Of a stretch of 33,536 nt of DNA, positions 24,892 through 33,536 are shown in pieces (position 1 is the stretch's first letter; every line of letters starts with the position of its first letter). Made by a program: the position numbers and the translations under genes. The stretch is from Endomicrobiia bacterium (GTDB lineage: Bacteria > Elusimicrobiota > Endomicrobiia > Endomicrobiales > Endomicrobiaceae): NCBI GenBank assembly GCA_009776745.1, contig WRNH01000015.1, positions 1 through 33,536 on the forward strand. Direction: 5' to 3'. The notes beneath the pieces are model-generated. The model made no database searches and was not told where the DNA came from. It was given only the letters and a program-made list of their open reading frames with translations.

Positions 24892-25160
24892 TACCGTCCC
24901 TTTTTCTCTTCGCTGCCTTCAGCTTCGGATTTTGCTTCTTTTGATTTCATTTTCTTCTTAAGTTCTTCTATTTTATCCGAAGTAACCGTCCCGTCCATTA
25001 CTTCATCCAGGGCTTTTGTTATAAGTTCCGCTTGGCTTAATCTTCTGTAATCGTCTTCATGCTTTTTTACATCAATCCAGTCCAAAGCAAGTTTCACAAT
25101 TTCATACCTGCCCATTTTTGATTCAAATACAGCTTGTTCCAAAGGTTTTGCCTGTGCCAT
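24891..25160 (-). CDS. rpoZ: RNA polymerase omega subunit
   Basis: 89 residues. The central segment SKMGRYEIVKLALDWI followed by ITKALDEVMDGTV is the RpoZ core (family: rYelv..Akra..i), with a charged C-terminal tail (KKKMKSKEAKSEAEGSEEKKGR). It binds the beta' subunit and helps RNA polymerase assembly. GGGAG lies 7 nt before the ATG. Position between gmk and coaC matches the conserved order in many bacteria, which strengthens the call for such a short protein. Confidence 0.9.
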   Translation of the reverse strand: MAQAKPLEQAVFESKMGRYEIVKLALDWIDVKKHEDDYRRLSQAELITKALDEVMDGTVTSDKIEELKKKMKSKEAKSEAEGSEEKKGR

Positions 25161-25174
25161 TTTAAACTCCCATT

Positions 25175-25275
25175 AACGACAGAGCGGGGAGTAAAGAGCG
25201 GAGATATTGCGGCGCTTCCCGTTTATACATTTTCGCAAAGCGAAAACGCATTATCTTCACTTTTAACTCTTCACT
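25175..25275. repeat. Palindromic element between gmk and rpoZ
   Basis: The hairpin TTTTCGC/GCGAAAA (25230-25246) lies within a stretch sharing AACGACAGAG and AGAGCGGAGATATTGCG with the element before atpA (about 9719-9761). It shares the hairpin core with the element between atpD and atpC. The tail TCTTCAC...ACTCTTCAC matches the same family. It overlaps the last codons of gmk. Confidence 0.75.
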
Positions 25276-25861
25276 TTGTCTTTTTTATTTTGTATTCCAA
25301 AGATTTTATTATAATCATTACTGATTCTACGGCTTTTTCGAGTTCGTCATTTATTACAAGATATTCATATTCGGGAAGATAACTTATCTCTTTTTTTGCG
25401 TTTGAAAGCCGCTGTTTGATTACTTTATCGCTGTCCTTATTTCTGGTTCTGAGCCGTTTTTCCAGAGTTTTTATGTCAGGCGTCATAATAAAAATCATGC
25501 ACGCTTCAGGATACTGCTTTTTTATATTTATTCCGCCCTGAACGTCTATATCCAACAAAACATTTTTTCCGGATTTTAAAGTTTTATTCAAAAAAGATTT
25601 GGGCGTGCCGTAAAAATTGCCGAATACTTCCGCCCACTCGGCAAATTTTTTATCCTTAGCCATGGCCTTAAACTTGGATTCGCTTATGAAAAAATACTCA
25701 ATGCCGTTTGTTTCCCCGACTCTGGGCGGCCTTGTCGTTGCGGAAACAGAACACACGGTATTCACGTCTTTTTTAACGATCGCGTCGCATATGCTGGTCT
25801 TTCCGGCTCCGGAAGGAGCGGAAACGATCAATATTTTACCTTTTTTTGATTTTTTTTTCAT
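25271..25861 (-). CDS. gmk: Guanylate kinase
   Basis: 196 residues, normal length. The P-loop is APSGAGKTS at 15-23, followed by SVSATTRPPRVGETNGIEYFF (GMP-binding region), WAEVFGNFYGTP and LLDIDVQGG. It phosphorylates GMP to GDP. The ATG follows a stop codon of a truncated upstream frame by 2 nt, with GGAG 12 nt upstream. It was probably translationally coupled to that upstream gene before the latter was damaged. It heads the gmk-rpoZ-coaC-coaB-UDG-priA-crcB cluster. Confidence 0.96.
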   Translation of the reverse strand: MKKKSKKGKILIVSAPSGAGKTSICDAIVKKDVNTVCSVSATTRPPRVGETNGIEYFFISESKFKAMAKDKKFAEWAEVFGNFYGTPKSFLNKTLKSGKNVLLDIDVQGGINIKKQYPEACMIFIMTPDIKTLEKRLRTRNKDSDKVIKQRLSNAKKEISYLPEYEYLVINDELEKAVESVMIIIKSLEYKIKKTK

Positions 25862-25863
25862 TT

Positions 25864-26046
25864 TTACTTCAACTCCGTCTCTCTCATAAGATAATATTCA
25901 TTATAAGGATGCGATTCTTTTTGCCGCCAGCCTTTAGAAAAATCCTTTGGGAAAGCGATTTTTCTCTTCAGTAAGCGGTTATATAGTTTATTAAATACGA
26001 CATATATTTGCAAATGCGCGGCAAAAACAATCAGGCAAAACGCATG
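25864..26046 (-). pseudogene. Remnant C-terminal coding sequence upstream of gmk
   Basis: A minus-strand frame of about 60 codons ends at a TAA 2 nt before gmk. Its end reads FPKDFSKGWRQKESHPYNEYY and then LMRETELK; composition and codon use look like real protein. There is no ATG start, and the frame is closed by TAG inside the palindrome at 26051-26162. It therefore looks like the tail of a gene whose 5' part was lost or displaced by the palindrome. It is not recognisably YicC or RemA, the usual neighbours of gmk. Confidence 0.4.
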
Positions 26047-26050
26047 AAAA

Positions 26051-26162
26051 CAACCACCCCGTCGCTAACGCGCCACCCCTCCGAAGGAGGGGAATTAACT
26101 GCAACGTCTGTAAAATTCCCCTCCTTCGGAGGGGTGGCAGGCAAAGCCTGACGGGGTGGTTG
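26051..26162. repeat. Large G+C-rich nested palindrome
   Basis: The arms CAACCACCCCGTC (26051-26063) and GACGGGGTGGTTG (26150-26162) are perfect. Inside, 25 bases (26072-26096) are perfectly inverted at 26114-26138, and each inner arm contains its own hairpin CCCCTCC/GGAGGGG. Imperfect inversion continues outward (GCGTTT near both ends). It lies between the autotransporter terminator and the gmk remnant. Between 26163 and 26233 I see nothing else. Confidence 0.9.
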
Positions 26163-26233
26163 GGCTTTCACGCGTTTGTCGTGCAAAAACAATTATAGAT
26201 GCACGGAGCACGGATGCATAATAAAGACAACAA

Positions 26234-26266
26234 CTCAGCAACGGACTTATCTTTACCGTTGCTGAG
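26234..26266 (-). terminator. Terminator of the autotransporter gene
   Basis: The perfect 11-bp stem CTCAGCAACGG (26234-26244) / CCGTTGCTGAG (26256-26266) with an 11-nt loop, 40 nt beyond the autotransporter stop, is followed on the minus strand by TTGTTGTCTTTATT. This makes it a strong intrinsic terminator, so gmk is read from a different start. Confidence 0.85.
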
Positions 26267-26305
26267 CTGCAGTTCTGCCTTTTGCCTGTTATGCTTCTAT
26301 GAGTC

Positions 26306-29300
26306 TTATTCTATAAATATTTCCGTACGTCTGTTTGCGGCTCTGCCTTCTTTGGTTTCATTAGTTTGTATCGGCATAGTTTCCGCAAATCCGACATAGG
26401 ATATTCTTCCTGCGGGCACGCCGTATTCAATCAGTTTATCTTTTACGACAGCCGCTCTTCTCTGCGAAAGACCGACATTATGTTCATGGGTCCCGGTATT
26501 GTCCGTATGTCCTTCAACCGTAATTTTCTTAAAATCAATTTTATTTATGTCATCCGCGGCTTCTTTGATATTTTTTTCATCTTCGGAATTAATAACCGCT
26601 TCATCAATATCAAACGACGCCACATGCAGCCTTATCATTATCGCGCCCGGATTACGTCTTCTTTCATTGGCTTTTTTAGAAACGTTTTCTTCCGACTCTA
26701 TCAATTGTTCTGCCTTGTTTTTAAGTTTACGGGCTTTTTCCGCGGTTCTTTCTATACTTTTTTCTATAAACTCAATATCCTCTTTAGAAAGCGCTTCCGC
26801 CGTAGAAGCAAGCCTGTGCTGGGCTTCACCGGCTTTTTGCAAAGCCTTATCGGCTTCCGCGATCGCTATTTTTGCGTCAGCAACTATCTGTTCCTGCGAG
26901 GCAGCTCTGGTATTAACTTTTTCCTGAGCTTCGCCGGTTTTCTTTAAAGCCTCGTCAATAGCCGTAACGGCAAGTTTGCCTTCAGACACTACTTTATCCT
27001 GCATGTCTAACTTTTTAGCTTCGTCTGCCGCCGAAAGATGCTTCTCTGCAGTGTCAATATAACCTTTCGCCTCTTCAAGTTCTTTAATGTCGTAAAGAGA
27101 ACTCATTATTCTGTTTTTGGCTCTCTCGGCTATATCGTCTATATGCGCCAATCTTTCTTCGGCGGTGGATTTTTCGGAAACTTTCATATTTCTGTCGGAG
27201 TCAAGAGCCGATGTTATTAAATCAAACAATCCGAAAGTTTCATCAACTTTATTAAGTCCCGTAACGGCATATTCTTTTGCTTTTGGATACTGACCGAGCG
27301 TCACGAAATTTTCTACCTTGCCGGAATCTTTATCCGCGGAATTGGCAAGCTGATACGCGCGCTCCAAATATTTTGCCAGCAAAGCATTTTTTCTGCCGAA
27401 CACATATCTTAAGCCTACGTTTCCGCCTATATAACCGTATCTGTCCGCAGCCGTAAGGTTGGCATTCGCAAAAACTTTAAAATTATTGGTGATTTTCTTT
27501 TCGACTCCGGCATTTATGCCGCCTTCTATCTGTCCTTCCGTAGTTCCTCTGCTTAAGAATTCAATGTCGGTGTTTACAAACACGCTTTCAACTTCAGGCT
27601 TATATCCGGTTATCAGATATCTGGCTTCGGCTGAAGCATATGCGCCCCATTTATGTCTCACATATTCGATTCCGGCTCCGACGCGGGCTGAACTTCTGAA
27701 GTAGTTTCCGCCGTTGACATTCAAATTATACATACCTGCGCCTTTTTCATCAAAAGACTTATAATTAACGTTTGCCGCTTCAAGCCCTATGAACGGCCTC
27801 AGAAGCATACGTTCCGTAAGCTCGAATTTTAAAGCTCCTTCCAAGTCCGCGCTTATCGTTAAAGCGTCTATAACTCCATCGGCATACGCTCCGAGCACTT
27901 CTCTTTTTGTATCAAACGTATCCATGCTTCCCAGCAATAATCCTTTAACTTCCCAGTCTTCTTTAATATATCCGCTGTAAATACCGAGAGAGCCTCTCGT
28001 TCCGTCGGCTTCATTTTTGTCCTGTTTAATCCAGTCTTTGCTTACTCCTGCGTATATACCGTACATCAAGTTTTTTCCATCCAGATATCTGTCAAATCCG
28101 ACCATCGCTCCCAAAGACGAATCTTTATAATCTTCAAGCGAGTTTTCATCGCCGAACCATATTTCATGTCCGCCTCTTACCTGCGCCCAAAGTCCGCTGC
28201 TGGTAATATTGTCTTCGTCGTGATTTTTAATTTTGTCATATATCTGTTTTGACGGAATGTCAGCCGCGGCATTTCTTACGACATTGGCAAGAAAATATCC
28301 GGAAAGATGAGCCAATATGTATCTTTGCCCGTTATCGTCAAGATCCCACATCATATGGTCTATGAGCGCGCCCCATTCCGCGGACGCATTATGCGATATG
28401 CGGTCTATGGCCTTCGCGGTTTGTTTTTGGTTGAACGTAAGCGGCGAAAGAGCGCTGAAAGAACTGATATAGAAGTAGTTTACGTCAAGCCAGACATTAT
28501 TTGTGTTATAAAATAAGCGGTAACGCAAAGGTTCGCTCAAACTGCTGCTTGCGAATTTTCCGGCCACGGCATCGGTCGCCGTTATAAGATAATACCGGTC
28601 ATTGTAATATGTTCCGCTTCCTACCATCACGGCTAAACTGCCGCCCGTTATGTCGGCGGAACTGGTGTTTATGATATCGTTCGTCCCTGCGGAAAATATA
28701 TCGATCGTCAAATTGCCGCTGGAATTAAAGGTTTCAACGTCTGCCGTATCAGCGGAAGCATTGTGCATATTAAGCGAGGCGCCCGCAGCTACCGACAGAC
28801 TTGTTCCTTCGTATGAAACATTATCGTTAAATCCGAGAGTTCCATCGTCAACATTAAAATTTCCGTATACTTTATTTACCCCGCCGAGATACACCGTGCC
28901 GGATCCGGACTTACGCACTTCTATTCCGGAAGACGATATGTCGCTGAGTATTCCTCCGCTGATTATAGTGTTTCCTGAACCCGTGATTTGCAGATCGGCA
29001 TAATCTCCGAGGTAAATATCGTTATCCGCTCCGTTTGCGGTATTGCCGGCAAACAATATGTCTCCGATATCGGTGTTTAGATTTACCGTGCTATTGGTAA
29101 CGTAAAGCGCGCCGCCGTCCCCAAGCGCTTTATTGTTGATAAATGCCGAACTTGAAATATTCATAATGCCGGCTCCGGAATATATAACGCCGCCGTTATT
29201 GAAAGCTTCATTATCGTCAAATATAACATTTGAAACGTTGACGACAGCAAAGTCGCTCATTACTCTTATTACGGAACCGTCCATATCGGTTCTTCCTATT

Positions 29301-32300
29301 GTAGAGTCGCTTGCATAATCGCCGTTCGCCTGCGCGCTGGAAACAGTCAAATCGTAAAGATAAAAGTCTACTTCCGTTGAACCTTCTATATTGAAAAATG
29401 ATCCTCTGCCCGTGGCTGTGTTTGTACTATAATACAAAAGTCCGGACAATAAACTTTCGGACGCGTCCTGGCTGTAACCGCCTACGTAAAATGTTCCCGA
29501 ACTCATATCGTGGAGGCTGTTGCCTTCATGATATGCTCCGGCATAAGACCATAAAAACGCTCTCTCATTATATTTCATATTTTGTCTGTCGAGCGAATAA
29601 GCGTCTGAGAATCTTACGGCCTTAAGTATAACGTCATGATAGTCGTCATCGGCAACTTTGGCCTCATACTCGTAAACCGTTGTGGCCACATCGCTGACTC
29701 CGCCTGCATTAAATTCGACGCCGTCAAGAACATTCAGCCTGTAATCAAAATTGAGGCCTGCGTCCATATCGTGTTTTATAATCAAACGTCCCAAGTCGAA
29801 AGAACCCGCTGACGAAGCAGTTACAAGCCTGTCGTAGCCTACGACTGCAGCGTCAAACGTCACTCCAAAGTCAAGTTTGCTGTTAGAAACCGATATATCG
29901 TCAAATGTTACGGTGCGCGTGCTTCCGGGACCGGTAAGCGCATTGCTTATAGACACCGTAGAATTGTTGAACGAGTATAAAACGTCATTTGTAAAATTAT
30001 CGGAGCCGAAGCTGACATACGCATTGTCAAATACAACTTCATTTCCTGAGCCTGAATTTGCAAAAGCGCCGTTAAGCAGGTAACTTACCATAGATGCGGA
30101 CGAACCTCCGAAATAAGCCAAAGCATTATCTCCGGTAAAAGTTATATTCCCCGCAGATAACGCGGTCACCGAAGCATCGGCTTTATAATATCTCGAAATT
30201 CCGCCATTGCCTAAATTTACATTATATCCCATAGAAGCGCCGCTATGCGTAACATTCAGCAGGCTTGACTCAATATTATTTGTTCCGGTAAACATGCTTC
30301 CGGTAACATTAACCGTTGTAGTGCCGGCGGTTTGCGTGTATACTCCCGTAAATCCGCTGTTGTTTCCGGTAAGAGTAAGCATTCCGGCGGAAGGTTTGTT
30401 TATAGTCCCGTTTCCGATAACATTTCCGCTGAACGTCAGATTTCCCTGAGTTGTTATTTCCATATCGCCTGCCCCGTATATGCCGATTGTTCCGCCGCTT
30501 AAAACGGTCCCTGTTGAAAGTTCAAGAACTCCGGCAGTTATGCTGCTTATGCCGGTAAAATAATTGCTGGTTACAATAGTGTTTCCGCCTGTTTGTATAA
30601 AGCGACCTGCATATCCCGAACTGTTCCCGTTTATATAAAAATCATTATTGCCCGACTTATATATATATCCTGCGCTGGTTCCGGATATTCCTCCGTTCAC
30701 GATAACGGATCCGGAATTGCCTTCAATATTTATTCTTCCGATATTATATATGTCATTACGCGACGTGCCTGTCCCTATCATATTATCCGTAAATACTATG
30801 TCTCCATTGTCAGTCGTAAGATTTAATACCGCTCCGGAAGCATTATATATGGCTCCGCCGGATGAAGCTGCCCTGTTGCCGCTGAAAGTTATATCGGAAT
30901 TATCCGCTGTCAAATAAGCGGTTGCGGAATTGTATATGGCTCCTCCGCTTCCCGAAGATCTGTTATTTGAGAATTCTATGTCGCCGATAAGCCTTAAAAC
31001 CGAAGCCGCTTCGTTAAGAACCGCTCCGCCGTTAAACGCCGAAGTATTGTACGAAAAAACCGCGTTTACATTATCAAATTCTGCCGTTGAACCGCCGGTA
31101 TTGACCAAAGCTCTGCCCGTATTGCTTGAGAAAGTCACGTCTCCGCCGATAAATGCCGCCGTGGAAGCGCCTGCATTATACAAAGCGCCGCCGGAATATT
31201 GTTTTCCGGAAACATTGCTTTCATTTATGACGGAATTTTCTATAAACTTCGTTTTTCCTCCGGTAAACGTTATTTTAGAAGCGCCGTCATTATACACCGC
31301 TCCGCCCGCATATGCCGAGTTGACCAAAAAAACAGCGTCCGTATCGTCGAAATTTACGGCCGAACCTCCTACATTATGTATCGCGCCGCCGTTCCAATCA
31401 TACAAAGACTGATCGCTGTAATGATAACCGTTCGTTGAATTACTTGAAAATATAACGGTACTTGCGGAAAAAGACAATGTTGAAGCGCCGTTATTTGCTA
31501 TTGCTCCGCCGGATACCGCCGTATTATTTGAGAAGTCGGCCGAAATGTCGTTAAAAGACGCCGAAGATCCGCCGTCATTATACACGGCTCCTCCTCCCAA
31601 AAGATATTCGGGAGTGTCTCCATACTTAAAACCCTCTGCCTCATTCCGTGCAAAAACAACGCTTCCTCCGTCAAAAACGACTTGCGATCCGCCCAAATTG
31701 GCTATGGCGCCGCCGGCTAAAGCCGTATTGCCGTCGAACGAAACCGCCGCCGCACCGCTAAAAGACAATAATGCATCATTGACATTGTACACTGCGCCGC
31801 CGTAATTGCCCGGATCATTTTCAGGGTCGGTTTTGTTCGAAGAAAAATTAATGTTCTTATCGGAATTAAAATACACGGACGAACCGTCATTGTAAATGGC
31901 TCCGCCGCCGTAATCGTAAGAAAGATTATTTATAAAATCGACATTGCCTTCAAAAGTCACGCTGCTGCCGGAAGACACCGTCAAAGCTCCGCCATAAGAA
32001 CCGTCAAACCTGCTGGCATATTCGTCATATGAATTATTCGTAATAATAACATCCGCAGTATCGGAAAAACTCATTGTGGAGCCGCTTATGTACATCCCTC
32101 TGCTTGCGCTTAACGTGAACGTTCCGTTTTCATGCTCGTAAAAAGCGTTTTCAACATTGAAACGTCCTCCGGAGACATTAAAAGCTCCCTGCAGATAATT
32201 GTCCCCCATTAAAGTTAAAATGCCGGATCCCGTTTTATTGATTGTATTTTGGTCCGTTTCAACATATATTCCGCCTTTAAGCGTGACGGAATCAACCCTT

Positions 32301-33536
32301 GCGGGATTACATTCTACGATATCAATATTAAGCGCGGAGTTTTCCATATATATGTCCGCGCCTTTTGACGCAGAATTGCCTTCAAACAGCACGTCTGACG
32401 CCCATACGGATATCGACATTGTCGAACCTAAAACAGCTATGGCTCCGCCGTTTCCGGAGATGTTGTCTGTAAACCGCGTGAGCGTTTCATAAAAACTCAG
32501 ACTTGATTCTCCTCCCGTTGCATATATCGCTCCGCCGCCGTATGCTGAAATATTGTCGGAAAACGTAATATTTCCTCCGGTAAAGTCAATATCGGAAGAG
32601 TCGGCGTATATAACTCCGCCGTAATCCGCGGTATTATTAGAAAAAATTATCGTACTGTCGACAAAACTGAGAGGACTGTTAAAAGAATATATCACTCCGC
32701 CGAAATCGGCGGCATTATTCGAATCGAACAAAACGTTTGAATTATCAAGGGTAATACTATTTGTTACATTTTCGGCATATATTACTCCGCCGCTGAAGGC
32801 GCTATTGCCCGTAAAACGCGTCGCATTGTCGAATTTTACTTTAACGTCGTCCGAGGCATACAAAACTCCGCCTAAATAGCCGATATTGCCCAAGGCGGTT
32901 ACGCTGTCTATATAAAGCTCTCCGGCTGCCGCGTATATAGCTCCGCCCCTGTTGTCTGAAAAATTATTTTCCAATATTATGTTTGAAAATACGGCATCGG
33001 CATTTGCATTTGTCATTCTTAACACCGAGCCGTCGGAAGATATGCTTGCGTCCCTTATGGTTAAGTCGAGCAGTTCCAAATCCGTGACATTTACAAGATT
33101 GAAGAAAGAACCGCTGCCGCCTATCAGCGCACCGAAATTGTCCATAAGAATCCCTGAAATTACGTATTTGCTTGGGTCTCTGTCCAGCCCGTCTCCGCCT
33201 TTTACGACAAAAATCCCTTCCTCTGTATCGCTCAAAGACATATCTATATTGTAAACCATTTCCGCCTCTATTGAAAAACCTCTGGCGCCGTATTCCGCGT
33301 TTCTGGAATAAAGGCTGTGCCTGTCAAGTCCTGCGGTAACTTCTATCATGATTTCCGTCAAACGCGACGGATCTATGGAAATGTCAAAAGTGTTAAAAGG
33401 CTTTATTGCCGTAAACGATTTTGAGGCAGGATAATCAAATGTAAGTCCGCCGTTCAATACCTGGGCGTAGTACGTGCCGGCCGTAACCGGAGCATCCGCT
33501 CCGGAGTAGAGAAATACGTCAAAAAGATAAAGTTTG
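26306..33536 (-). CDS. Giant Pmp-type autotransporter with internal beta-barrel and C-terminal OmpA domain (5' end beyond window)
   Basis: 2409 residues visible; the frame is open to the right edge, so the signal peptide and true start lie outside. An internal TTG at 33457 is not a credible start because coding sequence (GTYYAQVLNGG) continues above it. The passenger (about 1-1770) has some 21 GGAIY/GGVIY-type units with FxxN partners, like chlamydial Pmp repeats on a beta-helix, plus autotransporter-associated repeats (LTGNNSGFTGVYTQTAG). An autotransporter barrel spans about 1780-2046, from SGLWAQVRGG to GLRYVF. Then come about 255 mostly helical residues with an internal duplication, and a final OmpA domain of about 105 residues with GHTDNTG and NVGLSQRRAAVV, the peptidoglycan-binding residues. 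It is presumably a surface adhesin anchored to the cell wall. Confidence 0.92.
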   Translation of the reverse strand, partial: KLYLFDVFLYSGADAPVTAGTYYAQVLNGGLTFDYPASKSFTAIKPFNTFDISIDPSRLTEIMIEVTAGLDRHSLYSRNAEYGARGFSIEAEMVYNIDMSLSDTEEGIFVVKGGDGLDRDPSKYVISGILMDNFGALIGGSGSFFNLVNVTDLELLDLTIRDASISSDGSVLRMTNANADAVFSNIILENNFSDNRGGAIYAAAGELYIDSVTALGNIGYLGGVLYASDDVKVKFDNATRFTGNSAFSGGVIYAENVTNSITLDNSNVLFDSNNAADFGGVIYSFNSPLSFVDSTIIFSNNTADYGGVIYADSSDIDFTGGNITFSDNISAYGGGAIYATGGESSLSFYETLTRFTDNISGNGGAIAVLGSTMSISVWASDVLFEGNSASKGADIYMENSALNIDIVECNPARVDSVTLKGGIYVETDQNTINKTGSGILTLMGDNYLQGAFNVSGGRFNVENAFYEHENGTFTLSASRGMYISGSTMSFSDTADVIITNNSYDEYASRFDGSYGGALTVSSGSSVTFEGNVDFINNLSYDYGGGAIYNDGSSVYFNSDKNINFSSNKTDPENDPGNYGGAVYNVNDALLSFSGAAAVSFDGNTALAGGAIANLGGSQVVFDGGSVVFARNEAEGFKYGDTPEYLLGGGAVYNDGGSSASFNDISADFSNNTAVSGGAIANNGASTLSFSASTVIFSSNSTNGYHYSDQSLYDWNGGAIHNVGGSAVNFDDTDAVFLVNSAYAGGAVYNDGASKITFTGGKTKFIENSVINESNVSGKQYSGGALYNAGASTAAFIGGDVTFSSNTGRALVNTGGSTAEFDNVNAVFSYNTSAFNGGAVLNEAASVLRLIGDIEFSNNRSSGSGGAIYNSATAYLTADNSDITFSGNRAASSGGAIYNASGAVLNLTTDNGDIVFTDNMIGTGTSRNDIYNIGRINIEGNSGSVIVNGGISGTSAGYIYKSGNNDFYINGNSSGYAGRFIQTGGNTIVTSNYFTGISSITAGVLELSTGTVLSGGTIGIYGAGDMEITTQGNLTFSGNVIGNGTINKPSAGMLTLTGNNSGFTGVYTQTAGTTTVNVTGSMFTGTNNIESSLLNVTHSGASMGYNVNLGNGGISRYYKADASVTALSAGNITFTGDNALAYFGGSSASMVSYLLNGAFANSGSGNEVVFDNAYVSFGSDNFTNDVLYSFNNSTVSISNALTGPGSTRTVTFDDISVSNSKLDFGVTFDAAVVGYDRLVTASSAGSFDLGRLIIKHDMDAGLNFDYRLNVLDGVEFNAGGVSDVATTVYEYEAKVADDDYHDVILKAVRFSDAYSLDRQNMKYNERAFLWSYAGAYHEGNSLHDMSSGTFYVGGYSQDASESLLSGLLYYSTNTATGRGSFFNIEGSTEVDFYLYDLTVSSAQANGDYASDSTIGRTDMDGSVIRVMSDFAVVNVSNVIFDDNEAFNNGGVIYSGAGIMNISSSAFINNKALGDGGALYVTNSTVNLNTDIGDILFAGNTANGADNDIYLGDYADLQITGSGNTIISGGILSDISSSGIEVRKSGSGTVYLGGVNKVYGNFNVDDGTLGFNDNVSYEGTSLSVAAGASLNMHNASADTADVETFNSSGNLTIDIFSAGTNDIINTSSADITGGSLAVMVGSGTYYNDRYYLITATDAVAGKFASSSLSEPLRYRLFYNTNNVWLDVNYFYISSFSALSPLTFNQKQTAKAIDRISHNASAEWGALIDHMMWDLDDNGQRYILAHLSGYFLANVVRNAAADIPSKQIYDKIKNHDEDNITSSGLWAQVRGGHEIWFGDENSLEDYKDSSLGAMVGFDRYLDGKNLMYGIYAGVSKDWIKQDKNEADGTRGSLGIYSGYIKEDWEVKGLLLGSMDTFDTKREVLGAYADGVIDALTISADLEGALKFELTERMLLRPFIGLEAANVNYKSFDEKGAGMYNLNVNGGNYFRSSARVGAGIEYVRHKWGAYASAEARYLITGYKPEVESVFVNTDIEFLSRGTTEGQIEGGINAGVEKKITNNFKVFANANLTAADRYGYIGGNVGLRYVFGRKNALLAKYLERAYQLANSADKDSGKVENFVTLGQYPKAKEYAVTGLNKVDETFGLFDLITSALDSDRNMKVSEKSTAEERLAHIDDIAERAKNRIMSSLYDIKELEEAKGYIDTAEKHLSAADEAKKLDMQDKVVSEGKLAVTAIDEALKKTGEAQEKVNTRAASQEQIVADAKIAIAEADKALQKAGEAQHRLASTAEALSKEDIEFIEKSIERTAEKARKLKNKAEQLIESEENVSKKANERRRNPGAIMIRLHVASFDIDEAVINSEDEKNIKEAADDINKIDFKKITVEGHTDNTGTHEHNVGLSQRRAAVVKDKLIEYGVPAGRISYVGFAETMPIQTNETKEGRAANRRTEIFIE

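Noticed and set aside
30930-31412. 160-codon plus-strand open frame inside the autotransporter
   Set aside because: Antisense shadow of the repetitive passenger; its Ala/Pro-rich sequence reflects the GGAIY repeats read backwards.
29877-33000. Repetitive region that could suggest a CRISPR array
   Set aside because: The periodicity is in the protein (GGAIY units within one long open frame) with degenerate DNA; there are no identical direct repeats with uniform spacers.

Overview
The window looks like chromosomal DNA of a low-to-moderate G+C Gram-negative bacterium. An outer membrane is implied by a giant autotransporter with an internal beta-barrel, an OmpA-type peptidoglycan-binding domain, several lipoproteins and an O-antigen-ligase-type membrane protein. 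Gene content, the Pmp-type (GGAIY-rich) autotransporter and the many intergenic palindromes would fit an Elusimicrobiota/Endomicrobium-like organism. That placement is inference and no marker gene here proves it. Almost every gene is on the minus strand, so transcription runs from high to low coordinates; the only plus-strand gene I support is a 69-residue exported protein at 17562-17771.

Layout from right to left, in the direction of transcription. (1) 26306-33536: a giant autotransporter, open at the right edge, ending in a strong hairpin terminator. (2) 20290-25861: the housekeeping cluster gmk-rpoZ-coaC-coaB-UDG-priA-crcB. coaB and coaC are separate genes here, and a small remnant ORF plus a large palindrome sit upstream of gmk. 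(3) tRNA-Asp with a full-consensus promoter and a hairpin terminator, followed by a three-gene module: STAS-like DUF4325 protein, AlbA_2/HATPase/winged-helix regulator, HEAT-like protein. (4) A divergent promoter region at about 17.4 kb. To the right is the small exported protein. To the left is a run of lipoprotein, inositol-phosphatase-family enzyme, nth, a DUF948 protein and a YtxH protein, then tRNA-Phe. (5) tRNA-Thr with a near-consensus promoter, an O-antigen-ligase/TPR protein, and the complete F1Fo ATP synthase operon atpBEFHAGDC, closed by a MORN-type lipoprotein. (6) yebC and ruvC, a bidirectional terminator, then ruvA-ruvB-queH and a truncated exported protein at the left edge.

Many genes are tightly packed with ATGA-type overlaps (OAg-ligase/atpB, ruvB/queH, UDG/priA, atpC/MORN lipoprotein), which suggests translational coupling. 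In contrast, about ten junctions carry palindromic elements of roughly 60-240 bp. They fall into families sharing hairpin cores or outer arms, and two elements share the same outer arms around unrelated cores. Three of them split the atp operon.

Most notable observations: the autotransporter barrel is followed by about 360 residues ending in an OmpA peptidoglycan-binding domain; the modular palindromes; the ATP synthase delta subunit is only 118 residues; endonuclease III has His in place of one iron-sulfur Cys; and the DUF4325 plus AlbA_2/HATPase pair resembles a partner-switch arrangement next to a tRNA.
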